Below, one piece after another: positions 1 through 5,862 of a stretch of DNA of 35,322 nucleotides. The notes under the pieces are model-generated. The model did no database searches. It had not been told where the DNA came from and saw only the letters and a program-made list of their open reading frames with translations. The position numbers and the translations under genes were made by a program. Position 1 is the stretch's first letter. Every line of letters begins with the position of its first letter. Origin of the DNA: CAKSEI01 sp964403505 (lineage in GTDB: Bacteria > Bacillota > Clostridia > Oscillospirales > CAG-272); assembly GCA_964403505.1 (NCBI GenBank), contig CAYOFP010000019.1:1-35322 (forward strand), written 5' to 3'.

Positions 1-138
1 CATCATGCTGCGCTGACCGCCGCCTGCGTTTGGTGCATAATTGCCCGCTTCCAATATCAGTTCCATATCCTCACGGCTGATCTGTCGGTCAGTATATTTT
101 CTGATTGAATGTCGGTTTTTTATAATATCTATTAACAT
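1..138 (-). CDS. Nitroreductase-family protein, N-terminal part (runs off the window)
   Basis: The first 46 codons of a minus-strand gene are present; the 3' end lies beyond base 1. The start ATG (138-136) has an AAAGG-type ribosome site about 10 bases upstream. The peptide begins MLIDIIKNRHSIRKYTDRQI and continues through an EDMELILEAGNYAPNAGG stretch. This is the typical N-terminus of the FMN-dependent nitroreductase family, with the FMN-contacting R-x-S-x-R-x-[YF] type motif (here RHSIRKY). It lies 18 bases downstream of the radical SAM gene on the same strand and is probably co-transcribed with it. Enzymes of this family reduce nitro groups or quinones, or oxidise azolines in some peptide pathways. 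Substrate and a role in peptide maturation are inference only. Confidence 0.8.
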   Translation of the reverse strand, partial: MLIDIIKNRHSIRKYTDRQISREDMELILEAGNYAPNAGGGQRSMM

Positions 139-156
139 AGCGATTTTACCTTTCGT

Positions 157-1191
157 TTAAGAGATTTCTTTCCAGCACTGCGGGTCGGCGGCGTAAAAAT
201 TACCGTCCTTGCCGCTTGCAACAGCGGGGCACCCGCGGCAGAAGGCAAGCAATTCGCATTTGGAGCATTTTTCAAACCCCGTGTAGTCCCGATAGGCTTC
301 CATTTCGCAGACCCACACATCGGCAAGTCTGTCATGGGACACATTTCCGACCTTGCTGTTCTGTACTCTGCGGCAGGCGAATACATCTCCTGATGGCAGA
401 ATCGTCAAATGGCAATTACCGCAGTTGCAGCCGCCGTATATCATGCCTTCTTCCACAGCTTCGGGTATTTTGAATGCACCCGTTTCGTACTCGTACAGCG
501 TCCATAAATGGTCTTTTTTATTAAAATAAGTATCACATCCGGCCGCTTCATATTCTTTGAATTTCTTATCACAAACGGCAAGCAGTTCACGGTAACGCAT
601 GGGTGATATATCTACATCTTTTTCTTCGCTTGTGGGGCAGTAGCGTGCAAAGGCAAATACATTTGCTTTATGCTTCACCACCGTGTCAATAATATCGGGG
701 ATTTCTTCGATATTTTTCCCCGATACGGTCGTCATAATGACGCTGCGGATCCCCGCACGGTTGATACAGCCGATTTTTTCAAGGGTAATATCAAAGCTGC
801 CCGGTTTGCGGAACCAGTCGTGCGTTTCACGCATACCGTCGAGCGAGAGTTGGTATTTCCTGCAACCGTACTCCTTTAATTTCCGGCATACCTTATCATT
901 CAGATGGAACGGATTGCCGAGAATGGTAAACGGGATTTCCCGTTCTTTCATCAGACCGAGCAGCTGCCAAAAGTCCGGGTGCAGAATCGGATCTCCGCCG
1001 GTTATGTAGAAATACGGCAAACGATGATACATATCGCAAAAATCAAGACAGTTGTAAAACGTGTCCTGCATTTGCTCCCAATTCATCGAATCCAGTTTTT
1101 TACAATTATTCTCTGAAAAGATGTAGCAGTGCTTGCACCGCTGATCGCACTCGTCTGTGATATGCCATTGAAAAGAAAAATACTGTTTCAT
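157..1191 (-). CDS. Radical SAM/SPASM peptide maturase (ACGX-type system)
   Basis: A 344-residue radical SAM enzyme. The cluster motif CDQRCKHC (Cys15, Cys19, Cys22) is the canonical CX3CX2C, followed by an ITGGDP motif near residue 65. The C-terminal third carries a Cys-rich SPASM region (GGCNCGNC, FACRR, CSKCELLAFCRGC and a last PQC), expected to bind auxiliary Fe-S clusters. SPASM enzymes that sit next to small repetitive Cys-rich ORFs usually install thioether or related crosslinks in ribosomal peptides. The neighbouring gene upstream is such an ORF, with ACG-type repeats. I recall NCBI family models calling a comparable pairing an 'ACGX system', but I could not check this. The start ATG is at 1191. 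The gene is probably in one operon with the precursor and the nitroreductase. The chemistry performed is not known from the sequence. Confidence 0.9.
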   Translation of the reverse strand: MKQYFSFQWHITDECDQRCKHCYIFSENNCKKLDSMNWEQMQDTFYNCLDFCDMYHRLPYFYITGGDPILHPDFWQLLGLMKEREIPFTILGNPFHLNDKVCRKLKEYGCRKYQLSLDGMRETHDWFRKPGSFDITLEKIGCINRAGIRSVIMTTVSGKNIEEIPDIIDTVVKHKANVFAFARYCPTSEEKDVDISPMRYRELLAVCDKKFKEYEAAGCDTYFNKKDHLWTLYEYETGAFKIPEAVEEGMIYGGCNCGNCHLTILPSGDVFACRRVQNSKVGNVSHDRLADVWVCEMEAYRDYTGFEKCSKCELLAFCRGCPAVASGKDGNFYAADPQCWKEIS

Positions 1192-1244
1192 AGGATCGAC
1201 CTCGCAATTATATAAAATCGGTTTGACCGAGTAACATTTCGTTT

Positions 1245-1270
1245 TCCCGCCGGGAGGATTCCCGGCGGGA
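1245..1270 (-). promoter_or_regulatory. Hairpin between precursor and maturase genes
   Basis: A perfect 11-bp inverted repeat, TCCCGCCGGGA (1245-1255) and TCCCGGCGGGA (1260-1270), with a 4-base loop. On the minus strand it follows the precursor stop and precedes the maturase start. No T run follows it in that direction, so it is not a standard intrinsic terminator. It may act as an mRNA-stabilising or processing hairpin that keeps precursor message above maturase message. That role is inferred. Confidence 0.6.
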
Positions 1271-1290
1271 GCGGGTTTAGAAACGGCGGA

Positions 1291-1515
1291 TTATTTGTCC
1301 GAAGCGCCGCAAGCCGATCCGCAAGCGGCAGGCTGTTCCTCCGGCTTGTCGCCGGCGCCGCAGGCAGAACCGCACGCAGCGGGCTTTTCTTCCGGTTGAT
1401 CGGCAGCGCCGCAAGCAGCCGGAGTTTCAGCGGGCTTGTCCGAAGCACCGCAGGACGAACCGCATGCAGATGCAGCCGTTTCTTCGTTCCATCCTGCAAG
1501 ATTGGAAAGTGCCAT
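1291..1515 (-). CDS. Cys-rich ACGX-repeat RiPP precursor peptide
   Basis: A 74-residue peptide with a short leader-like start (MALSNLAGWNEETAAS). It is followed by four imperfect repeats that begin ACGSSCGASDK, ACGAADQ, ACGSACGAGDK and ACGSACGASDK, joined by acidic Pro/Glu linkers. Cysteines occur almost only in ACG or SCG contexts, and there is no signal peptide or membrane segment. The longer ATG at 1530 is rejected: a GGAGG ribosome site (1528-1524) lies inside that extension, 8 bases upstream of the ATG at 1515. The radical SAM/SPASM gene lies directly downstream on the same strand. Low complexity, repeats and this neighbour together indicate a ribosomally made, post-translationally modified peptide. 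The modification and the activity are unknown. Confidence 0.85.
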   Translation of the reverse strand: MALSNLAGWNEETAASACGSSCGASDKPAETPAACGAADQPEEKPAACGSACGAGDKPEEQPAACGSACGASDK

Positions 1516-1567
1516 GGTTGTTTCCTCCATATCGGTATTCAGTGAGTTTTGGCTCTCTGTACCTATT

Positions 1568-1595
1568 ATTGTACGGATTTTTTTGTGTTTCGCAA
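1568..1595 (-). promoter_or_regulatory. Putative promoter of the ACGX peptide operon
   Basis: Read on the minus strand: a TTGCGA -35 (1595-1590), a 16-base spacer and a TACAAT -10 (1573-1568), about 50 bases upstream of the precursor start. GTAC tetramers at 1559, 1571 and 1596 surround it. These could be contacts for the divergent HxlR regulator, but that is speculative. Confidence 0.45.
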
Positions 1596-1689
1596 GTACG
1601 CACTTTTTTGTAACTAACCCTCTCCGGTGGTAACTTTTGCTGATTTTACGGCATTTTCGGGGTGATATTTTTTGTTATATTTCGATCTA

Positions 1690-1718
1690 TTGACTTTTTA
1701 TGGATGTTACACTATAAT
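1690..1718 (+). promoter_or_regulatory. Promoter of the HxlR regulator
   Basis: TTGACT (1690-1695), a 17-base spacer and a perfect TATAAT (1713-1718). The regulator starts about 40 bases downstream. The -10 box lies within the operator palindrome at 1703-1732. Confidence 0.8.
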
Positions 1719-1732
1719 ATAAGTGTAACATC
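1703..1732. promoter_or_regulatory. Palindromic operator over the HxlR promoter
   Basis: Perfect 11-bp arms GATGTTACACT (1703-1713) and AGTGTAACATC (1722-1732) flank 8 bases that contain most of the -10 box. The placement fits autorepression by the dimeric winged-helix protein encoded just downstream. The binding itself is inferred. Confidence 0.65.
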
Positions 1733-1758
1733 ATTTTTTGAAGTAATGGAGGCGCATG

Positions 1759-2094
1759 ATGAAGACAAAAGCGGAACTGATTCCCGAATGCCCGGTTGCC
1801 ACAACGGTTGGATTGATCGGAAACAAGTGGAAATTATTGATTATACGGAACTTACTGGTGCGCCCGTGGCGGTTTAATGAGCTGCAAAAGAATTTAGATG
1901 GAATCAGCCAAAAGGTACTGACCGATAGTTTGCGTTCCATGGAAGCAGATGGGATCATCACACGTACGGTTTACCCCGAAGTCCCTCCGAGGGTAGAATA
2001 TGCTTTGTCCGAACTCGGAAAGTCGTTACAGCCGATTCTTGATTCGATGAAGGCATGGGGCGAAAACTATAAAATACAGAAGAATGCAGAATAG
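1759..2094 (+). CDS. HxlR-family winged-helix transcriptional regulator
   Basis: About 111 residues, the usual length of this family. The protein shows the HxlR hallmarks: an N-terminal PECPVATTVGLIGNKWKLLI stretch with the conserved Cys near residue 9, then RPWRFNELQ, the recognition helix ISQKVLTDSLR, and a wing with YPEVPPRVEYALSELGK. ATG codons lie at 1756 and 1759. The GGAGG at 1748-1752 leaves 6 bases before the second and only 3 before the first, so 1759 is preferred. It is divergent from the ACGX peptide operon with 243 bases between the start codons. HxlR proteins often respond to electrophiles or redox stress and control a neighbouring oxidoreductase, so the nitroreductase-containing operon is a plausible target. 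This link is inferred. Confidence 0.88.
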   Translation: MKTKAELIPECPVATTVGLIGNKWKLLIIRNLLVRPWRFNELQKNLDGISQKVLTDSLRSMEADGIITRTVYPEVPPRVEYALSELGKSLQPILDSMKAWGENYKIQKNAE

Positions 2095-2157
2095 TATAAA
2101 AACCCTGTTTTATTGAAAACTCAAATGATAGTTAAGTTGCAAACAACTATTTGATAA

Positions 2158-2185
2158 TTGTTTTTTCTTTGCGATGTGCTATAAT
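2158..2185 (+). promoter_or_regulatory. Promoter of the decayed XRE-type regulator
   Basis: TTGTTT (2158-2163), a 16-base spacer and TATAAT (2180-2185). A small inverted repeat AGTTG/CAACT (2135-2148) lies just upstream and could be a remnant operator. An AAGGAG ribosome site precedes the ATG at 2222. Confidence 0.6.
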
Positions 2186-2221
2186 AGAATCACAACGGTG
2201 AAATACATTTTCAAGGAGAAA

Positions 2222-2849
2222 ATGAAGTTAGATAATTGCCGTCGGTCAAATAACGCAGCTATATTGCAGAATGGGTGAATACGAAAAGGCAAAAGCTCTT
2301 GCAAACGATCGATCTGCTCTTATCATTTGCAAGGAATTATTGCTACCTTTATCTACCGTTGGTGAAGAAAAAGCACGCTATCAGGGAGAAAGGTTAATGG
2401 TGCTCCTTTCTCAACTGCGATTTGCTATTTTTGAATCTGTTGCCTTGAGGCCTGATGTTTCCAATTCAGAATACGGTAGGCAACTGCTATTGTCTGTTAT
2501 AAATTTGTATGAAACAGTTTTCACTGACGGTAAATGCGGAAAATACCACTGGGATATCGGACATTCCTATCTGACGTTAGCCCATTATGCAGCGTCGAAT
2601 AATGAAAAGATCGATACCGTACTTGATTATTTTGAAAAAGGATTTGACCACTGTAAAGAATATCAGCATATTTGCAATGAAGACGAATACAGTTATTCCG
2701 CTCCACTGGTATCAAATCTGAAAAGCCTGACAAAAGGCGAACTTATTCCAGTTAGTCAAGACTTTTGGGAAAAAGCACTCAAGAATTATCCGCAAAACAT
2801 TTGTGACGAACTTCGAAAAAAAAGTATGCCGAATGCTTTGCGTAATTGA
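2222..2849 (+). pseudogene. XRE-type regulator remnant: start plus C-terminal TPR-like region
   Basis: The ATG at 2222 has a good AAGGAG site but reads only 18 codons (MKLDNCRRSNN...) before TGA. In another frame an open stretch runs from 2232 through 2849 and already encodes TPR-like sequence (TQLYCRMGEYEKAKALA) before the first in-frame ATG at 2271. The distal part, with YETVFTDGKCGKYHWDIGHSYL and a YFEKGFDHC helix, resembles the C-terminal helical-repeat domain of clostridial helix-turn-helix regulators. These begin MKLDN-like and carry about 60 residues of HTH, which is absent here. The simplest reading is an internal out-of-frame deletion that removed the HTH domain. Alternatively, the 192-codon ORF at 2271 is translated alone, but it has no ribosome site of its own. 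Promoter and terminator remain intact. Confidence 0.65.
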
Positions 2850-2864
2850 GCACTACAAACTCGG

Positions 2865-2897
2865 GCCGCCTGTTTTATGCAGGCGGCTCATTTTCTT
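2865..2897 (+). terminator. Terminator after the XRE remnant
   Basis: GCCGCCTG (2865-2872) pairs with CAGGCGGC (2880-2887) across a 7-base loop. It is followed by TCATTTTCTT, a weak T-rich tail. It lies 16 bases after the remnant's stop codon. Confidence 0.65.
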
Positions 2898-3079
2898 ATG
2901 TGTTGGCGATCAGTGTTATCAGCGCTTTCTTTTGTTCGTCGGTCGGCTCTTTCAGTTTGCTGTTGTTTATCCTGCGACAGATCTTCTGCATCGTGGATGC
3001 TTTTACACCTCTTCAGAGCAAATCCGAATATGGGCTTCAAATATTCAGTTATGATTTTCTCTACGTCTTGTCTGTTCAC
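2896..3079 (-). pseudogene. Remnant of a sigma-70-like / plasmid-type regulator
   Basis: On the minus strand a GTG at 3079 opens VNRQDVEKIITEYLKPIFGF followed by ALKRCKSIHDAEDLSQD. This reads like the region-2 start of a small sigma-70 family factor (helix, then a DAEDLxQ motif). The frame then loses sense. In another frame, from 2991 to 2896, RRINNSKLKEPTDEQKKALI and TLIANT plus a stop look like a genuine protein C-terminus. The two pieces overlap near 2969-2991. The locus is therefore a fused or internally deleted remnant. Roughly 85 bases (3080-3164) to the LysR gene hold nothing further that I recognise. Confidence 0.45.
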
Positions 3080-3164
3080 TTGTTTGTGCCTCGTTGAAAG
3101 CTTTCGCCCATATAGACGTGCGAATCTGAAAAGGTTGGTAGTTTTCAAAAAAGTTTTGAAACGA

Positions 3165-4040
3165 TTAGCTGATACATCCTTTGATCTCGTCAAGTAGCAG
3201 TTTTGCTATCGGTGAAAAAACTTGATACTTTTTCCAGATCAGATACATCCTCGTTTCAAGTCTCGGAGTAAGCGGACGGAAACATATTTCGCTGTCGTTT
3301 TCAATATTGGCAAGTTTATCGAAAGTTAAGAGATATGCGTCGCCGACTCTGGCGAATATACTGCCGTTATAATATAGGTTGACCGTTCCGACAAATGTAA
3401 GATCGTTCAGCTTTTCGCCGCACCAGCGTGGAAAATCAGATTCTATCGACTGTGGAGAAGACAGGAGCGGAAGTCCTATAAGATCGTTTACCGTAATTGC
3501 AGTTTTTGCGGCGAGCGGAGCGTCCTTTCTCATGATCACGCCCCAAGAGTCGCCGGACGGCAATTCTATATAGTTATATTTTTGCAGATTCGGCGGCTCT
3601 GCGATGACAGCAAAATCGAGAAGCCCACGGTCGAGCCGTTCCGCTACCTGTGCGGTATCTCCGCTCAGAATATGGTATTTCAAACGCAGATACCGTTCAC
3701 GAAAAGATTTAATAATATCTGCAAGATACCGTATCTGATATGACTCCGCACATCCGATATAGACATCTCCTCCGGTGATCTCCCCGAGAGATTTAAACTC
3801 ATCCGCCGTTTTATCGACCATATCAAGAATATCTTCTGCTCGTTTGCGCAGCAGCATTCCTTCATCTGTTAAGCGGATATATGTACTGCCGCGTCGGAAA
3901 AGCTTTTTTCCGAGCTCTGTTTCTAAATCCTTCATTTGCTTTGATAAGGTCGGTTGTGATACGTGCAGGCGTTCCGCCGCTCTTGACATATTTTCTTCCC
4001 GTGCTATTTCAAGAAAATACCGCAAAACTCTTATTTCCAT
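3165..4040 (-). CDS. LysR-family transcriptional regulator
   Basis: 291 residues, typical for LysR regulators. The N-terminal winged HTH is clear: MEIRVLRYFLEIAREENMSR, then AAERLHVSQPTLSKQMKDLE and LGKKLFRR. The remaining ~200 residues form the effector-binding domain (DVYIGCAESYQIRYL onward, with IIKSFRERYLRLKYHI and LLDFAVIAEPP). AAGGAGGG precedes the ATG at a normal distance. The gene is divergent from the alpha/beta hydrolase with 138 bases between, which hold an inverted repeat. LysR proteins commonly control the divergent gene in response to its substrate or a related metabolite. The inducer is unknown. Confidence 0.93.
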   Translation of the reverse strand: MEIRVLRYFLEIAREENMSRAAERLHVSQPTLSKQMKDLETELGKKLFRRGSTYIRLTDEGMLLRKRAEDILDMVDKTADEFKSLGEITGGDVYIGCAESYQIRYLADIIKSFRERYLRLKYHILSGDTAQVAERLDRGLLDFAVIAEPPNLQKYNYIELPSGDSWGVIMRKDAPLAAKTAITVNDLIGLPLLSSPQSIESDFPRWCGEKLNDLTFVGTVNLYYNGSIFARVGDAYLLTFDKLANIENDSEICFRPLTPRLETRMYLIWKKYQVFSPIAKLLLDEIKGCIS

Positions 4041-4069
4041 ATGGCACCCTCCTTCGGCTAACTTTTAGT

Positions 4070-4086
4070 ATATCACATCGTGATAT
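4070..4086. promoter_or_regulatory. Inverted repeat in the LysR/hydrolase intergenic region
   Basis: ATATCAC (4070-4076) and GTGATAT (4080-4086) with 3 bases between. It lies upstream of the hydrolase promoter and close to the LysR start, where a LysR recognition site of the T-N11-A kind is expected. Binding is inferred. Confidence 0.5.
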
Positions 4087-4121
4087 TCTTGTAAAGAATA
4101 ACATGATATGAATTATAAGTA

Positions 4122-4151
4122 TTAGACATATCGCGAGAGCGGAGGTATAAT
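4122..4151 (+). promoter_or_regulatory. Promoter of the hydrolase-lipoprotein pair
   Basis: TTAGAC (4122-4127), an 18-base spacer and TATAAT (4146-4151). The -35 is weak, as is usual for activator-dependent promoters. The coding start is 27 bases after the -10 and has an AGAGGAG ribosome site. Confidence 0.6.
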
Positions 4152-4178
4152 AAATATGTAAGAGAGGAGCATCTTAAA

Positions 4179-5177
4179 ATGAATTCTGAAAAATTAATGC
4201 TGACAAATGAGTGGGATAAGACATTCCCAAAAAGCGAAAAGGTTGATCATAGTAAGGTGACCTTTCATAACCGATACGGTATTACGCTTGCGGCAGATCT
4301 GTATATTCCTAAAAACGCAGAGGGAAAACTGCCTGCGATCGCAGTATGCGGCCCTTTCGGTGCGGTAAAAGAGCAGGCATCGGGACTGTATGCGCAGACA
4401 ATGGCAGAGCGTGGATTTCTGACGCTCGCTTTTGATCCGTCTTTTACCGGAGAAAGCGGCGGCGAACCCCGTTATATGGCGTCTCCCGATATCAATACCG
4501 AGGATTTTCAGGCAGCTGTAGATTTTTTGTCGTTCCACGATAGGGTAGACCCGGATAAGATCGGCATTATCGGTATCTGCGGCTGGGGCGGTCTGGCGCT
4601 GAATGCGGCGGCTCTCGATACACGAATCAAGGCAACGGTGGTTTCTACCATGTACGATATGACACGCGTAAATGCCAACGGCTATTTTGACAGCGAAAAT
4701 ACCGAAGAACAGCGTTACGAAAAGAAAAAAGCGCTGAATGCACAGCGTCTTGCAGATTATAAAAACGGCAGTTATACGCTTGGCGGCGGAGTTGTCGATC
4801 CTCTGCCGGAGGAAGCACCGTTTTTCGTTCGGGACTACTACGATTACTATAAAACGAAGCGTGGATATCATGCACGTTCCTTAAACTCCAACGGCGGCTG
4901 GAATGTGATTGGGTGTATGTCGTTTATGAATCAGCCGATTCTGCGTTACAGCTGTGAGATAAGAGGTGCGGTTCTCATCATGCACGGGGAGAGGGCACAC
5001 TCATGCTATTTCAGCCGTGACGCCTATGCCGATATGGTAAAGGATAATCCCTATTCAGAGAATAAAGAGCTTCTGATTCTCCCCGATACGGTTCATACCG
5101 ACCTGTATGACGGCGGCGGAAAGGATGCGATCCCTTTTGATAAACTGGCGCAGTTCTTTGCGCAGTATTTGAAATAA
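4179..5177 (+). CDS. Alpha/beta hydrolase with Cys nucleophile (dienelactone-hydrolase-like)
   Basis: 332 residues, cytoplasmic, no signal peptide. Features of the fold: oxyanion region PAIAVCGPFGAVKEQASGLY, then GFLTLAFDPSFTGESGG, the nucleophile elbow GICGWGG near residue 131, and a late His in LPDTVHTDLYD near residue 307. The elbow has Cys instead of Ser, as in dienelactone hydrolases and several uncharacterised relatives. Most GxSxG esterases differ here. Substrate unknown. The divergent LysR gene is probably its regulator. The next gene starts directly after its stop codon, so the two are one transcription unit. The ATG is supported by AGAGGAG 10 bases upstream. Confidence 0.85.
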   Translation: MNSEKLMLTNEWDKTFPKSEKVDHSKVTFHNRYGITLAADLYIPKNAEGKLPAIAVCGPFGAVKEQASGLYAQTMAERGFLTLAFDPSFTGESGGEPRYMASPDINTEDFQAAVDFLSFHDRVDPDKIGIIGICGWGGLALNAAALDTRIKATVVSTMYDMTRVNANGYFDSENTEEQRYEKKKALNAQRLADYKNGSYTLGGGVVDPLPEEAPFFVRDYYDYYKTKRGYHARSLNSNGGWNVIGCMSFMNQPILRYSCEIRGAVLIMHGERAHSCYFSRDAYADMVKDNPYSENKELLILPDTVHTDLYDGGGKDAIPFDKLAQFFAQYLK

Positions 5178-5687
5178 ATGGAAAAACGAAAATACAGATA
5201 TATCGTTCTCTTTTTTGCCGTAGTGTTTCCGCTCTTGCTTTTTGTAGGGTGTGCTTCTGCCGATGTGGATTCGGAAAGCGTACGGGATGAAATCCGTCCT
5301 TCAAATACCCTTGATGACACAATGAAAACGGAGGATATCATGAAGATAAAAGTAAGCTCCGGAAATGTCGAAGTGATATTTGAACTGAACGACAGCTCGG
5401 CATCAAGATCCTTTTACGGGCAGCTACCGCTCATTGTATCAGTGGGGAATTACAGTACAAATGAGAAAGTATTTGAACTGCCGCAGGAGCTCGATATAAG
5501 CGACGTTTGGGAAGGAAGCTGTCCGAGCGGAAGTATCGCTTACTTTTTACCGTGGAACAATATAGCGATGTATTATGGCGACGCACCGGAATATAAAGGC
5601 TTGTATCCGATGGGCACCGCCGTGGACGGAGCAGGAAACATAGAAGAGCTTACAGGCAGCATAACAATTACGGCATATACCGAATAA
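5178..5687 (+). CDS. Cyclophilin-like-fold lipoprotein
   Basis: 169 residues. The N-terminus has KRKYR, a hydrophobic stretch and a lipobox LFVGC, so it should be a lipid-anchored exported protein. After a ~25-residue linker, the domain MKIKVSSGNVEVIFELNDS, SFYGQLPLIVSVGNY, KVFELPQELD, GSIAYFLPWNNIAMYYGD and LYPMGTAVDG matches the pattern of the small cyclophilin-like fold family found beside flavoproteins and hydrolases in Clostridia. The ATG immediately follows the hydrolase TAA, with no room for a separate ribosome site except inside the previous gene, so translation is probably coupled. The function of this family is not established. Confidence 0.75.
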   Translation: MEKRKYRYIVLFFAVVFPLLLFVGCASADVDSESVRDEIRPSNTLDDTMKTEDIMKIKVSSGNVEVIFELNDSSASRSFYGQLPLIVSVGNYSTNEKVFELPQELDISDVWEGSCPSGSIAYFLPWNNIAMYYGDAPEYKGLYPMGTAVDGAGNIEELTGSITITAYTE

Positions 5688-5703
5688 TACAATAGCTTAA
5701 GGC

Positions 5704-5755
5704 AATACCGCATAATTCTGTTGGCGCAATTGCGCCATCGGAATTATGCGGTATT
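5704..5755. repeat. 52-base palindromic element / giant hairpin
   Basis: AATACCGCATAATTC (5704-5718) and GAATTATGCGGTATT (5741-5755) are perfect 15-bp arms. Between them lies a 16-base perfect palindrome, TGGCGCAATTGCGCCA (5722-5737), separated by 3 unpaired bases on each side. No T run follows. It could terminate the upstream pair, but its nested symmetry looks more like a mobile palindromic repeat (MITE or REP type). Confidence 0.7.
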
Positions 5756-5777
5756 CCTCTAAAAAGTACTCTTTTGC

Positions 5778-5806
5778 TTGACTTTGCGGTGCTGATATGC
5801 TATATT
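5778..5806 (+). promoter_or_regulatory. Promoter of the GH127 gene
   Basis: TTGACT (5778-5783), a 17-base spacer and TATATT (5801-5806). The coding start is 56 bases downstream with an AAAAGGAG ribosome site. Confidence 0.7.
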
Positions 5807-5862
5807 GTTTTTGATAAGTTACGGCTTAGTTGGCGGTAAGTATACATTAAAAGGAGTTTTTT

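Noticed and set aside
1516..1530. Five-residue longer ACGX precursor starting at 1530
   Set aside because: The extension contains the GGAGG ribosome site for the ATG at 1515.
4194..4871. 225-codon minus-strand ORF opposite the alpha/beta hydrolase
   Set aside because: No protein-like motifs or ribosome site; it is the shadow of a well-supported gene.
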